From Massilia sp. Root418 (GTDB lineage: Bacteria; Pseudomonadota; Gammaproteobacteria; Burkholderiales; Burkholderiaceae_D), in contig NZ_LMEC01000026.1 in assembly GCF_001425265.1 (NCBI RefSeq), forward strand, positions 124,001-188,000: a stretch of 64,000 bases of DNA. The letters are read 5' to 3'. The translations under genes and the position numbers were made by a program. A model generated the notes under the pieces. The model saw only the letters and a program-made list of their open reading frames with translations, searched no databases and was not told the origin of the DNA. Below, one piece after another: positions 8,136 through 17,231 of the stretch (its first letter is position 1; each line of letters starts with the position of its first letter).

Positions 8136-9977
8136 ATGACGACTCTGAAGCAACTGAACACCTGCGACGTGCTGGATTTCAGCGCAACGCTGCACGGCCT
8201 GTACGAACATTCGCCGTGGATCCCGCAGCGCGCCGCCGCGCAGCGCCCGTTCCGCACGGTGGACGCACTCAAGCTGGCCTTGCAGAAGGTGGTGGCCGAG
8301 GCCACGCGCGACGAGCAGCTGGGCCTGATCCGTGCCCACCCGGAACTGGCAGGCAAGGCTGCGGTGACGGGCGAACTGACGCCCGAGTCCACCGGCGAGC
8401 AGTCCAAGGCCGGCCTGCACCTGTGCAGCCCGGAAGAATTCGCGGCGCTGCAGGAACTGAACGCCGCCTATAACGACAAGTTCACCTTCCCCTTCATCAT
8501 TGCCGTGAAGGGCCCGGACGGCCAGGGACTCACGCGCCAGGCCATCATTGCCGCCTTCCGCCGCCGCCTGCGCAACCAGGTGGAAGACGAAACCCGCGAA
8601 GCGCTGCGCCAGATCAACCGCATCGCCGAAATGCGCCTGAACGCGCTGCTGCAGCTGGAACCGGCCATGGGCCAATCCATCATGGCCTGGGCAGAGCAGC
8701 TCGGCGCGCTGAGCGAGGACACGCAGGGCCTGACCTGCACCTACATGACGCAAACCCACCGCAGCACGGCGGTGCAGATCGCGCAATGGATGCGCGAAGC
8801 GGGCATGCACGCGCACATCGACGCCGTGGGCAACGTGGTGGGACGCTACCTCTCCACCGACCCGCAAGCGCGCACCCTGCTCACCGGCTCGCACTACGAC
8901 ACGGTGCGCAACGGCGGCAAGTACGACGGCCGCCAGGGCATCCTCACCGCCATCGCCGTGGTCAAGCAGCTGCACGAACGCGGCGAAACGCTGCCCTTCC
9001 ACTTTGAAGTGATCGCTTTCTCGGAAGAGGAAGGCGTGCGCTTCAAAAGCACCTTCCTGGGCAGCAGCGCGGTGATCGGCCAGTTCGACCCTGCCCTGCT
9101 GAACCTGCGCGACCGCGACGGCGTGCTGCTGCGCGACGTGCTGGCCGAAGCGGGACAGGACGTCAACACCATCGCCGCCATCGCGCGCGACCCGGCCGAC
9201 CTGCTCGGATATGTGGAGGTGCATATAGAACAGGGGCCGGTGCTGCTTGACCGTGGGCTGCCGGTGGGCGTGGTGACGTCCATCGCGGGCAGCAGCCGCT
9301 TCCTGGTGGAGCTGAAGGGCGTGGCCAGCCACGCCGGCACCACGCCCATGGGCATGCGCAAGGACGCCGCCGCAGCCGCCGCCGAGATCGTGCTGTACGT
9401 GGAAGAGCGCTGCGGCGCGCATCAGCCGGGCGCGCAGGAATCGGCCCTGGTGGGCACGGTGGGCCAGCTGCAGGTGCCGGGCGGCTCCACCAATGTAATT
9501 CCCGGCGCGTGCACCTTTTCGCTCGACATCCGCGCCGCCAACGACGCCGCGCGCGACGCGGCGGTGGCCGACATCCTGGCGCGCATCGAAAAAGTGTGTC
9601 AACGACGCCACATTGATGTCAATGTTGAACGTACCGTTTCAGCCAGCTCGGCGCCCTGCGCGCCCTGGCTCATGCAGCAGATTGCAGCCGCCGCCGAACG
9701 GGCCGGCGTGCCCGCATTCCAGCTCGCGTCCGGCGCCGGCCACGACGCCATGCTGATGGCCCGCATTACCGATGTGGCCATGCTCTTCACCCGCTGCGGC
9801 AATGGCGGCATCTCCCACAACCCGCTGGAGACGATGACCGCCGACGACGCCGACGTGGCCGCCCGCATCCTGCTCGACTTCCTGCGCCACTTCAAGGCCA
9901 GGCCCAGGGCGGCAGCCCGGAGCAATGCGGACTATACCGAAAAACAGATAACCCATATTCCCCAGCAAATAAGCTGA
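8136..9977 (+). CDS. Fused OHCU decarboxylase / allantoate amidohydrolase
   Basis: The 613-residue protein combines two enzymes. Residues 1 to about 170 are UraD-like: the AHPEL motif with catalytic His68, the STGEQ motif (Glu88, Gln89) and FPFIIAVKG. UraD turns OHCU into S-allantoin. Residues about 200-595 are an M20-type allantoate amidohydrolase (AllC-like), with metal-ligand motifs GSHYDT (His253, Asp255), YDGRQG and SEEEGVRF. AllC hydrolyses allantoate with release of ammonia. The two steps are not consecutive, because allantoinase acts between them. The permease gene follows after 123 bases, so they may share transcripts. Confidence 0.92.
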   Translation: MTTLKQLNTCDVLDFSATLHGLYEHSPWIPQRAAAQRPFRTVDALKLALQKVVAEATRDEQLGLIRAHPELAGKAAVTGELTPESTGEQSKAGLHLCSPEEFAALQELNAAYNDKFTFPFIIAVKGPDGQGLTRQAIIAAFRRRLRNQVEDETREALRQINRIAEMRLNALLQLEPAMGQSIMAWAEQLGALSEDTQGLTCTYMTQTHRSTAVQIAQWMREAGMHAHIDAVGNVVGRYLSTDPQARTLLTGSHYDTVRNGGKYDGRQGILTAIAVVKQLHERGETLPFHFEVIAFSEEEGVRFKSTFLGSSAVIGQFDPALLNLRDRDGVLLRDVLAEAGQDVNTIAAIARDPADLLGYVEVHIEQGPVLLDRGLPVGVVTSIAGSSRFLVELKGVASHAGTTPMGMRKDAAAAAAEIVLYVEERCGAHQPGAQESALVGTVGQLQVPGGSTNVIPGACTFSLDIRAANDAARDAAVADILARIEKVCQRRHIDVNVERTVSASSAPCAPWLMQQIAAAAERAGVPAFQLASGAGHDAMLMARITDVAMLFTRCGNGGISHNPLETMTADDADVAARILLDFLRHFKARPRAAARSNADYTEKQITHIPQQIS

Positions 9978-10031
9978 CAAGGAGCGTATAGACGACGATA
10001 CAAGAAAGCAGCGCAAAAACCAGAGCGCGGG

Positions 10032-10073
10032 ACGTCATATTTTTCCACTCGCAAGAAGTGGAATTTCGGACGT
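10032..10073 (+). ncRNA. Candidate structured 5' leader of the purine permease
   Basis: A 7-bp hairpin (TTCCACT at 10043-10049 with AGTGGAA at 10057-10063) is nested inside an outer ACGTC/GACGT pairing (10032-10036 with 10069-10073), leaving a 6 by 5 internal loop. The structure ends 27 bases before the permease ATG. This P1/internal-loop/P2 layout ahead of a purine transporter could be a small riboswitch, for instance of the NMT1 (xanthine/urate) class, but I cannot confirm the consensus by eye. Confidence 0.35.
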
Positions 10074-10100
10074 ATAAAAACTAAACACGAGACAAACATC

Positions 10101-11402
10101 ATGAACTTCCTGGATAACTATTTCAAGCTCAGTGAGAACGGCAGCAACGTTCGCACCGAGGTGCTGGCCGGCCTCACCACCTTCCTGACGATGGCGTACA
10201 TCATCTTCGTCAACCCCTCCATCCTCGGCGACGCCGGCATGCCCAAGGACGCGGTCTTTGTGGCCACCTGCGTGGCCGCGGCGATCGGCACCCTGATCAT
10301 GGGCCTGTACGCCAACTTCCCTATCGGCCTGGCGCCCGGCATGGGCCTGAACGCCTACTTTGCCTACGGCGTCGTGAAAGGCATGGGCTTCCCGTGGGAG
10401 GCGGCGCTGGGCGCGGTGTTCATCTCCGGCTGCTGCTTCCTGGTGGTGAGCCTGCTGCGCGTGCGCGAGAAGATCATGAACGCCATCCCCGCTTCGCTGC
10501 GCACCGCGATTCCGGCCGGCGTGGGCTTGTTCCTGGCGCTGATCTCGCTGAAGAATTCGGGCATCGTCGTCTCCAGCCCTGCCACCTTCGTCACCATGGG
10601 CAACCTGCACGAGCCTGCGCCCATCCTGGCCATCATCGGCTTCCTCGTCATCGTCGCGCTGGACCGCCTGAAAGTGACCGGCGCCCTGCTGATCGGCATC
10701 ATGACCGTGACGGTGCTGAGCTTCTTCTTCGCCGGCAACCACTTCAACGGCGTGGTGTCCATGCCGCCGTCGATCGAACCGACCGTCTTCAAGCTCGACA
10801 TCATCGGCGCCATCTCGCACGGCCTGCTGAACGTGGTGCTGGTGTTCTTCCTGGTTGAACTGTTCGACGCCACCGGCACCCTGATGGGCGTGGCGCAGCG
10901 CGCCGGCCTGATGAAGGACGGCAAACTGCCGCCGACCATGAACAAGGCCCTGCTGGCCGACTCAGGCGCCATCATCGCCGGCTCCGTGATGGGCACCTCC
11001 AGCACCACCGCCTTCATCGAAAGCGCCGCCGGCGTGCAGGCAGGGGGCCGCACCGGCCTCACCGCCGTCACCGTGGCCGTGCTGTTCCTGCTTGCGCTGT
11101 TCATCGCGCCGCTGGCCGGCGTGGTGCCGGCATACGCCACCGCCCCCGCCCTGTTCTTCGTGGCCTGCCTGATGCTGCGCGAACTGGCCGAAATCAACTG
11201 GAGCGAAACCACGGAAAGCATTCCCGCCGTGATCACCGCGCTGGTGATGCCATTCACCTATTCGATCGCCAACGGCCTGGCGCTGGGCTTCATCAGCTAC
11301 GCCGCGCTGAAACTGCTGACCGGTAAGCACAAGGAAGTCAGCGGCATGATCTGGGGCATCGCCGGCGTGTTCCTGTTCAAGACTATTTATATCGCTGGTT
11401 GA
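10101..11402 (+). CDS. NCS2/AzgA-type purine permease
   Basis: The 433-residue protein is hydrophobic throughout, with about 12-14 membrane segments. It begins with the family pattern NVRTEVLAGLTTFLTMAYII and contains GLAPGMGLNAYFAY and GTSSTTAFIESAAGV. These mark the AzgA-like branch of the NCS2 family, which imports guanine, hypoxanthine, adenine or xanthine with protons. Its place between uraD-allC and xdhAB suggests hypoxanthine/xanthine or urate as substrate. It lies 11 bases before xdhA and is probably in the same transcript. Confidence 0.87.
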   Translation: MNFLDNYFKLSENGSNVRTEVLAGLTTFLTMAYIIFVNPSILGDAGMPKDAVFVATCVAAAIGTLIMGLYANFPIGLAPGMGLNAYFAYGVVKGMGFPWEAALGAVFISGCCFLVVSLLRVREKIMNAIPASLRTAIPAGVGLFLALISLKNSGIVVSSPATFVTMGNLHEPAPILAIIGFLVIVALDRLKVTGALLIGIMTVTVLSFFFAGNHFNGVVSMPPSIEPTVFKLDIIGAISHGLLNVVLVFFLVELFDATGTLMGVAQRAGLMKDGKLPPTMNKALLADSGAIIAGSVMGTSSTTAFIESAAGVQAGGRTGLTAVTVAVLFLLALFIAPLAGVVPAYATAPALFFVACLMLRELAEINWSETTESIPAVITALVMPFTYSIANGLALGFISYAALKLLTGKHKEVSGMIWGIAGVFLFKTIYIAG

Positions 11403-11413
11403 AGGAGTAGTTC

Positions 11414-12901
11414 ATGTCTCACCCGATTCGTTTTTACTACCAGGGGCGCGTGCAGGAAGTTGCGTCCGCATCCCCCACCCGCACGCTGCTTCAGCATCTG
11501 CGCGAAGACCAGCACTGCACCGGAACCAAGGAAGGCTGCGCCGAAGGCGACTGCGGCGCCTGCACCGTCGTCATCGGCTCGCTGGTGAACGGTGAACTGG
11601 AAATGCGCAACGTGAACTCGTGCATCCAGTTCCTGCCTACGCTGGACGGCAAGGCCGTGTTCTCGGTGGAGGACCTGAAACAGAAGGACGGCAGCCTGCA
11701 CCCGGTGCAGGAAGCGCTGGTCGAATGCCACGGTTCGCAATGCGGCTTCTGCACCCCCGGCTTCGCCATGTCCTTGTGGAGCTTGTACCTGAAGCAGGAA
11801 ACGCAGCCGGAGCCCCTGTGCCGTAAGCAAATCGACGAGACCCTGTCCGGTAACCTGTGCCGCTGCACGGGTTACCGCCCCATTATCGACGCGGCGCACC
11901 GCATGGGCGAACTGCCGCCGGTGCGCTTCGACCGGGAGGCCCTGGTAGCCGCCCTGCAAGACCTGCAACGAAACACCATGTTCAGCTACACCCACGACGG
12001 CCAGACCTTCCATGCGCCGCGCACCCTGGCCGAATTGGCCGAGCTGCGCGCCGCCAAGCCCACCGCCACCATCCTGGCCGGTTCCACCGACGTGGGCCTG
12101 TGGGTGACCAAGCAGATGCGCAACCTGGGCGACGTGATCTACGTGCGCCAGGTACAGGAGCTGCATCAGATGGGCATGGTGGACGGCATGCTGGAAATCG
12201 GCGCCGCCGTGTCGCTGGACGATGCCTACCGCTCGGTGGGCGACCTGTACAAGAACGCGTCGCTGCACGAACTGTGGCAGCGCTTCGCCTCGCAGCCCAT
12301 CCGCAGCACCGGCACCCTGGGCGGCAGCGTCGCCAACGGCTCGCCCATCGGCGACTCCGCCCCATGGATGATCGTGCTGGGCGCCGAGATCGTGCTGAAC
12401 GGCTCGCAGGGCCGCCGCAGCATGCTGCTGCAGGACTTCTACCTGGACTACATGAAGAAGAACTGGCAGCCGGGCGAATTCGTGGAGGCGGTGCGCATTC
12501 CGCTGCCGAAAGCGAACCAGCAGTTCCGCACCTACAAGCTGGCCAAGCGCTACGACCAGGACATTTCCGCCGTCGCCGCCGCCTACTGCATCACGCTGGA
12601 AGACGGCATTGTGCGCAACGCGCACATCGCCTACGGCGGCATGGCCGCCACCTCCAGGCGCGCCCCGCTGGCCGAAGCGGCCATCGAGGGCAAGCCATGG
12701 AATGAAGCGACGCTGAAGGCCGGCATGGCCGCTCTGGCGCAGGACTACACCCCGCTGACCGACATGCGCGCCACCGCCAGCTACCGCATGAAAACCGCGC
12801 AGAACCTGCTGCGCCGCTTCTGGCTGGAGTCGCGCCCGGACGGCGCGCTGCCGGTCACTTCGATCAACGCGTTTGCATTCAAGGAAAAGGACGCAGCATG
12901 A
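11414..12901 (+). CDS. xdhA: Xanthine dehydrogenase small subunit (2Fe-2S and FAD)
   Basis: The 495-residue subunit has two N-terminal 2Fe-2S domains, shown by the cysteines in GCAEGDCGAC, CHGSQCGFCTPG and NLCRCTGYRPI. A CO-dehydrogenase-flavoprotein FAD domain follows (TILAGSTDVGLW; GTLGGSVANGSPIGD). It passes electrons from the molybdenum centre of XdhB to NAD+ as hypoxanthine and xanthine are oxidised to urate. Its stop overlaps the start of xdhB by 4 bases. Confidence 0.95.
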   Translation: MSHPIRFYYQGRVQEVASASPTRTLLQHLREDQHCTGTKEGCAEGDCGACTVVIGSLVNGELEMRNVNSCIQFLPTLDGKAVFSVEDLKQKDGSLHPVQEALVECHGSQCGFCTPGFAMSLWSLYLKQETQPEPLCRKQIDETLSGNLCRCTGYRPIIDAAHRMGELPPVRFDREALVAALQDLQRNTMFSYTHDGQTFHAPRTLAELAELRAAKPTATILAGSTDVGLWVTKQMRNLGDVIYVRQVQELHQMGMVDGMLEIGAAVSLDDAYRSVGDLYKNASLHELWQRFASQPIRSTGTLGGSVANGSPIGDSAPWMIVLGAEIVLNGSQGRRSMLLQDFYLDYMKKNWQPGEFVEAVRIPLPKANQQFRTYKLAKRYDQDISAVAAAYCITLEDGIVRNAHIAYGGMAATSRRAPLAEAAIEGKPWNEATLKAGMAALAQDYTPLTDMRATASYRMKTAQNLLRRFWLESRPDGALPVTSINAFAFKEKDAA

Positions 12902-15252
12902 ACAGTAAATCCGAAGCGTTCATGACCATCGGCGCGGCCCAGGGCTGGGCCGAAGTGGGCCAGAACCACCCGCATGAATCGGCCATCCTGCACGTGCTGG
13001 GCGAAGCCACCTACACCGACGACATCCCAGAAGCGCAAGGCACCCTGCATGCCGCGCTGGGCCTGTCGCCGAAAGCGCACGCGCGCATCCTGTCCATCAA
13101 CCTGGAGCCGGTGAAAGCCATGCCGGGCGTGGTGGCCGTTTATACCTACAAAGACATCCCCGGCACCAATGACTGCGGCCCGATTATCCACGACGATCCG
13201 ATCCTGGCAGAGGAAAAGGTTGAATACGTGGGCCAGCCCATCTTTATCGTTGTGGCGCAAACCCACGACCAGGCGCGCCATGCCGCGCGCAAGGCCGACA
13301 TCCAGTACGAAGAGCTGCCAGCCATCCTGACGCCGGAAGCGGCACGCGACGCGGAATCGTTCGTGGTGCCGCCGATGCGCCTCACGCGCGGCGACGCCAA
13401 GGCGGCCTTCGAGCGCTCCAAGCACATCCTGAAAGGCACCCTGCACGTGGGCGGCCAGGAGCAGTTCTACCTGGAAGGCCAGATCTCCTACGCGCTGCCG
13501 AAGGAAGCGGGCGGCATGCACGTCTACTGCTCCACCCAGCACCCGACCGAGATGCAGCACGTGGTGGCGCATGCGCTGCACGTCGCTTCGCACGCGGTGG
13601 TGATCGAATGCCGCCGCATGGGCGGCGCCTTCGGCGGCAAGGAATCGCAATCCGCGCTGTGGGCCGCCTGCGCGGCAGTGTGTGCCAACGCGCTAAAGCG
13701 CCCGGTCAAGCTGCGCGCCGACCGCGACGACGACATGATGGTGACCGGCAAGCGCCACTGCTTCTACTATGAGTACGAGATGGGCTACGACGACAATGGC
13801 CGGATCACCGCCGCCAAGGTGGAGATGGTGACGCGCGCCGGCTTCTCGGCCGACCTGTCCGCGCCGGTCGCCACCCGCGCCATCTGCCACTTCGACAATA
13901 CCTATTACCTGAGCGACTGCGACATCCGCGCCATGGCGGGCAAGACCAACACGCAGTCGAACACCGCCTTCCGCGGCTTCGGCGGCCCGCAGGGCGCCAT
14001 CGCCATCGAATACATCGTCGATGAAATCGCGCGCAACCTGGGCAAGGATGCGCTGGACATCCGCAAGATCAACTTCTACGGCCGCAACGACGAGGAAGGC
14101 CGCAACTATACCCAGTACGGCCAGAAGGTGGTCGACAACGTGATCCACGAGCTGGTGGACCAGCTGGAGAACGACAGCGCATACCGGGCCCGCCGCGAGG
14201 CCATCCGCGAATTCAACGCCGGCAGCCCGGTGCTGAAAAAAGGCCTGGCGCTCACGCCGGTGAAATTCGGCATCGCCTTCAACGTCACTCACTTCAACCA
14301 GGCCGGCGCGCTGGTGCACATCTACACCGACGGCTCGGTGCTGGTGAACCACGGCGGCACCGAAATGGGCCAGGGCATCAACACCAAGGTATGCCAGGTG
14401 GTGGCGCACGAACTGGGCATTCCACTGGCACGCGTGCGCGCCAGCGCCACCGACACCAGCAAGGTCGCCAACACTTCGGCCACGGCCGCCTCCACCGGCG
14501 CAGACTTGAACGGCAAGGCCGCGCAGGACGCCGCCGCCACGCTGAACCGCCGGCTGCGCGAGTTCGCCGCCAAGACCTATGCCTGCGAGCCTGCCGCCGT
14601 GACATTCGCCAACGGCATGGTCTACGCCGGCGGGGCCATGGTCAGCTTCCCGGACCTGGTGCAGAAGGCTTACCTGGCCCGCGTGCAGCTGTGGTCCGAC
14701 GGCTTCTACGCCACGCCGGGCCTGAGCTGGGACCGCGAGAGCATGACCGGCAATCCGTTCGGCTACTACGCCTACGGCGCGTCGGTATCCGAAGTGGTGG
14801 TCGATACGCTGACCGGCGAATGGAAGCTCCTGAAGGTCAACGCCCTGTACGACGCGGGCAATTCGCTGAACCCGGCCATCGACGTGGGCCAGGTGGAAGG
14901 CGCCTTCATCCAGGGCATGGGCTGGCTCACGACGGAAGAACTGTGGTGGAACAAGGCCGGCAAGCTGATGACGCACGCGCCGTCGACCTACAAGATCCCT
15001 GGCGTGTCCGACTGCCCGGAAGACTTCGACGTACAGCTGTTCAAGAACCGCAACGCCTTCGACAGCATCCACCGTTCCAAAGCCGTAGGCGAGCCGCCGC
15101 TGCTGCTGCCGTTCTCGGTGTTCCTGGCGATCCGCGACGCGGTGGCATCGGTGGGCGACTACCGCATCAACCCGCCGCTGCGCGCCCCGGCCACCAGCGA
15201 AGCGATCCTCGACGCGGTGGAAGCCGTGCGCGAGCAGGCCAAAGCGGCCTGA
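12898..15252 (+). CDS. xdhB: Xanthine dehydrogenase molybdopterin-binding subunit
   Basis: The 784-residue subunit carries the molybdenum-cofactor domains. Recognisable motifs are GGQEQFYLEGQ, RMGGAFGGKESQ, NTAFRGFGGPQG and a C-terminal KAVGEPPLLL with the catalytic Glu-containing GEPP. It oxidises hypoxanthine and xanthine to urate together with XdhA. The ATGA overlap with xdhA implies coupled translation. The usual third gene, xdhC, which inserts the sulfurated cofactor, does not follow; a strong terminator closes the unit instead. Confidence 0.95.
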   Translation: MNSKSEAFMTIGAAQGWAEVGQNHPHESAILHVLGEATYTDDIPEAQGTLHAALGLSPKAHARILSINLEPVKAMPGVVAVYTYKDIPGTNDCGPIIHDDPILAEEKVEYVGQPIFIVVAQTHDQARHAARKADIQYEELPAILTPEAARDAESFVVPPMRLTRGDAKAAFERSKHILKGTLHVGGQEQFYLEGQISYALPKEAGGMHVYCSTQHPTEMQHVVAHALHVASHAVVIECRRMGGAFGGKESQSALWAACAAVCANALKRPVKLRADRDDDMMVTGKRHCFYYEYEMGYDDNGRITAAKVEMVTRAGFSADLSAPVATRAICHFDNTYYLSDCDIRAMAGKTNTQSNTAFRGFGGPQGAIAIEYIVDEIARNLGKDALDIRKINFYGRNDEEGRNYTQYGQKVVDNVIHELVDQLENDSAYRARREAIREFNAGSPVLKKGLALTPVKFGIAFNVTHFNQAGALVHIYTDGSVLVNHGGTEMGQGINTKVCQVVAHELGIPLARVRASATDTSKVANTSATAASTGADLNGKAAQDAAATLNRRLREFAAKTYACEPAAVTFANGMVYAGGAMVSFPDLVQKAYLARVQLWSDGFYATPGLSWDRESMTGNPFGYYAYGASVSEVVVDTLTGEWKLLKVNALYDAGNSLNPAIDVGQVEGAFIQGMGWLTTEELWWNKAGKLMTHAPSTYKIPGVSDCPEDFDVQLFKNRNAFDSIHRSKAVGEPPLLLPFSVFLAIRDAVASVGDYRINPPLRAPATSEAILDAVEAVREQAKAA

Positions 15253-15276
15253 GAGCGTCACCGCCCAAACTGAAAG

Positions 15277-15309
15277 AGCCGCTGCGTCACTGCGCAGCGG
15301 CTTTTTTTT
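15277..15309 (+). terminator. Rho-independent terminator after xdhB
   Basis: AGCCGCTGCG and CGCAGCGGCT form a 10-bp stem followed by a run of eight T. It ends the permease-xdhAB transcript and abuts the start of the next gene. Confidence 0.9.
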
Positions 15310-15322
15310 GCCGGATCAGCCC

Positions 15323-16090
15323 ATGAAGAACGTCCTCTACCTCGCCCTGCTCCTGCTGCAAACGGCTCCCGCCTTCGGCGCCGGCGCGCCGCTGCGCGTG
15401 TGCAGCCTGAGTCTTGCGCCGCAAACCATGCAAGGCGCAGACGGCGCGCCCACCGGCTATGCGGTGGAGATTCTCCAGCACGTGGCCCGCGAACTGCGAT
15501 GGAACATCCGCATCGACTACCTGCCCTGGGCCCGCGTGGTGTCGGAAATCCGCGCCAAGCGCTGCGACATGGCGATGACAGTGCTGCACTTCAAGGACTA
15601 CGCGGAATTCATGCTCTTCCCCCGGCAGTCCATCCTCGACCAGAAAAACGTGCTGGTGGTACGGCGCGGCAGCAGGATCAGGTATGGCGGCGACCTGGAA
15701 CAGTTCATGCGGCGGCATTCCATCGGCTTATATGTCGACAAGCGCGTCAACGATGAATTCGAGCGCCTGCGCGCGGCCGCATGGGCGGTGGTCGACACGG
15801 CGCCCAGCGCCGTGCTCAATGCGAAGAAGCTGCTGTTCCACCGCTTCGACGCGCTCATCGAAAACGACCTCAGCGCCATCTATGAGATGCGCAAGCTGGG
15901 GCGTCTGGCGGACATCGAAATCCTGTCGCCGCCGCTCAGCGTGGCGCCCGCCTACATCGTCTTCTCACAGGCGGCGGAGTCGAAAGCCAGGGCCAGGGCG
16001 TACGACGAGGCGCTGGCCAGCTTCAAGAGAACCGCCAGGTTCAGGGCACTGACCAACCGCTATCTGCCCGATGCCAGCATCGCCGACTGA
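15323..16090 (+). CDS. Periplasmic solute-binding protein, SBP_bac_3-like
   Basis: The ATG at 15323 (a TTG at 15308 lies inside the terminator T run and was rejected) opens a 255-residue protein with a signal peptide (MKNVLYLALLLLQTAPAFG). The mature part follows the family-3 extracellular solute-binding fold: PTGYAVEILQHVARELRWN, LPWARVVSEIRAKRCDMAM and a C-terminal helix ending in a YLPD segment. No ABC permease is adjacent, so it may be a stand-alone sensor or binding protein. The 3' end overlaps the convergent merR gene by 31 bases. Confidence 0.75.
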   Translation: MKNVLYLALLLLQTAPAFGAGAPLRVCSLSLAPQTMQGADGAPTGYAVEILQHVARELRWNIRIDYLPWARVVSEIRAKRCDMAMTVLHFKDYAEFMLFPRQSILDQKNVLVVRRGSRIRYGGDLEQFMRRHSIGLYVDKRVNDEFERLRAAAWAVVDTAPSAVLNAKKLLFHRFDALIENDLSAIYEMRKLGRLADIEILSPPLSVAPAYIVFSQAAESKARARAYDEALASFKRTARFRALTNRYLPDASIAD

Positions 16091-16485
16091 CCCGGCGCGA
16101 GCGGCAGCGCCAGTTCGGCTTCCAAGGTGGCGTAGATCGCTATTTTCTGGTGCAGATAGGCCAGCGTTTCCTGCATCGCCTTTACTTCCGCCTCGACGGC
16201 GGCCGTGTGCTGGACCAGCATCGCTTTGCGTTCTGCCACGCTGGCCGGCAGGTCGCCCTGCTCCCGCAATTGCGCGTATCGCTGCATCTCTTCGATGGAC
16301 ATGCCGGTGGCGCGCAACCGCAACAGGAATGCGATCCAGTTGAGGTCATCCGCCCGGTAGAGCCGGTGGCCGTTGCTACGGCGCGGAATCGGCTTGATCA
16401 GGCCGATCCGCTCGTAGTAGCGCAGCGTGTGGACACTCAGCCCACACGCCTCGGCCGTCTGTTGTATGGTGAGTGCAGCAGTCAT
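16060..16485 (-). CDS. MerR-family transcriptional regulator
   Basis: The 141-residue protein has the MerR N-terminal winged helix with TIQQTAEACGLSVHTLRYYE and IGLIKPIPR, then a coiled-coil dimerisation helix (residues about 75-125). There are no clustered cysteines, so it is not a classical metal sensor. It lies 13 bases downstream of yceH on the same strand and may be co-transcribed with it. The target is unknown. Confidence 0.87.
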   Translation of the reverse strand: MTAALTIQQTAEACGLSVHTLRYYERIGLIKPIPRRSNGHRLYRADDLNWIAFLLRLRATGMSIEEMQRYAQLREQGDLPASVAERKAMLVQHTAAVEAEVKAMQETLAYLHQKIAIYATLEAELALPLAPGQSAMLASGR

Positions 16486-16498
16486 GTGGCCCGGCGGC

Positions 16499-17176
16499 TT
16501 ATTCGAACTGTTTCCTGAACTGCTCGAACTGGGCGGCCAGGTCGCTGAAGTCCTGGCGCAGCTGGGCGACTTCGGCTTCCAGCTGGGCCAAGCGGCTGCC
16601 CTGCGCCGGCGTGCTGGTGCTGCCGCCGTAGCTGGCGGCGGTTTCTTCGCGGGCCAATGCTTCTTCGCCTTGCAGCAGGTGGCCGTAGCGCGGCTCCTTG
16701 GTGCCGGGTGCCAGCGGCAGCTTGGCCGCCAGCGGCGGGTATTTGTCGATCAGGAATTGCAGTGCCTGTTCGACGTCCGCCACGGATTTAAAGTCGTGCA
16801 GGCGCCCGGTGCGGGTGCGGATTTCGCCGGCGGTCTGCAGGCCGCGCAGCATCAGCACGGTCAGCACAGCCACCTTGTCCTGCTCCAGCGACCATTTGAT
16901 GCGCATGCGGTGCTCGTACTTGGTGACGCGCGCGCCGGCCTGCGTGATGCCGTTCACGAACTTGCGCTGCATGAGCCGCTGCAGCACGTCGGCCACGGTT
17001 TCCTCCGAGATCGACATCACCGGATCGCGGCTGGACAGCTGGTTGCAGCCGTTGGTGATGGCGTTCAGCGACATCGGGTAGTTGTCCGGCGTGAGGGCTT
17101 CTTTTTCGGCCAGGACGGCGAGCACGCGGGTTTCAAACGGGTCCAGCAGGTTGGCGTTGTCCGCTTCGTTAGTCAT
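16499..17176 (-). CDS. UPF0502/DUF480 protein, YceH-like
   Basis: The ATG at 17176 has an AAGGA ribosome site; a TTG 21 bases upstream was not used. The 225-residue protein shows the YceH pattern: LDPFETRVLAVLAEKEALTPDNYPMSLN near the start (two winged-helix domains), then MLRGLQTAGEIRTRTGRLHDF, and a C-terminal coiled coil (residues about 185-225). Function of the family is uncertain; the winged helices suggest nucleic acid binding. Confidence 0.85.
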   Translation of the reverse strand: MTNEADNANLLDPFETRVLAVLAEKEALTPDNYPMSLNAITNGCNQLSSRDPVMSISEETVADVLQRLMQRKFVNGITQAGARVTKYEHRMRIKWSLEQDKVAVLTVLMLRGLQTAGEIRTRTGRLHDFKSVADVEQALQFLIDKYPPLAAKLPLAPGTKEPRYGHLLQGEEALAREETAASYGGSTSTPAQGSRLAQLEAEVAQLRQDFSDLAAQFEQFRKQFE

Positions 17177-17231
17177 GCGTATTCCTTCATTCGACAAGTT
17201 GCTTATCTGAATTTACCACGAATCGGCCGGC

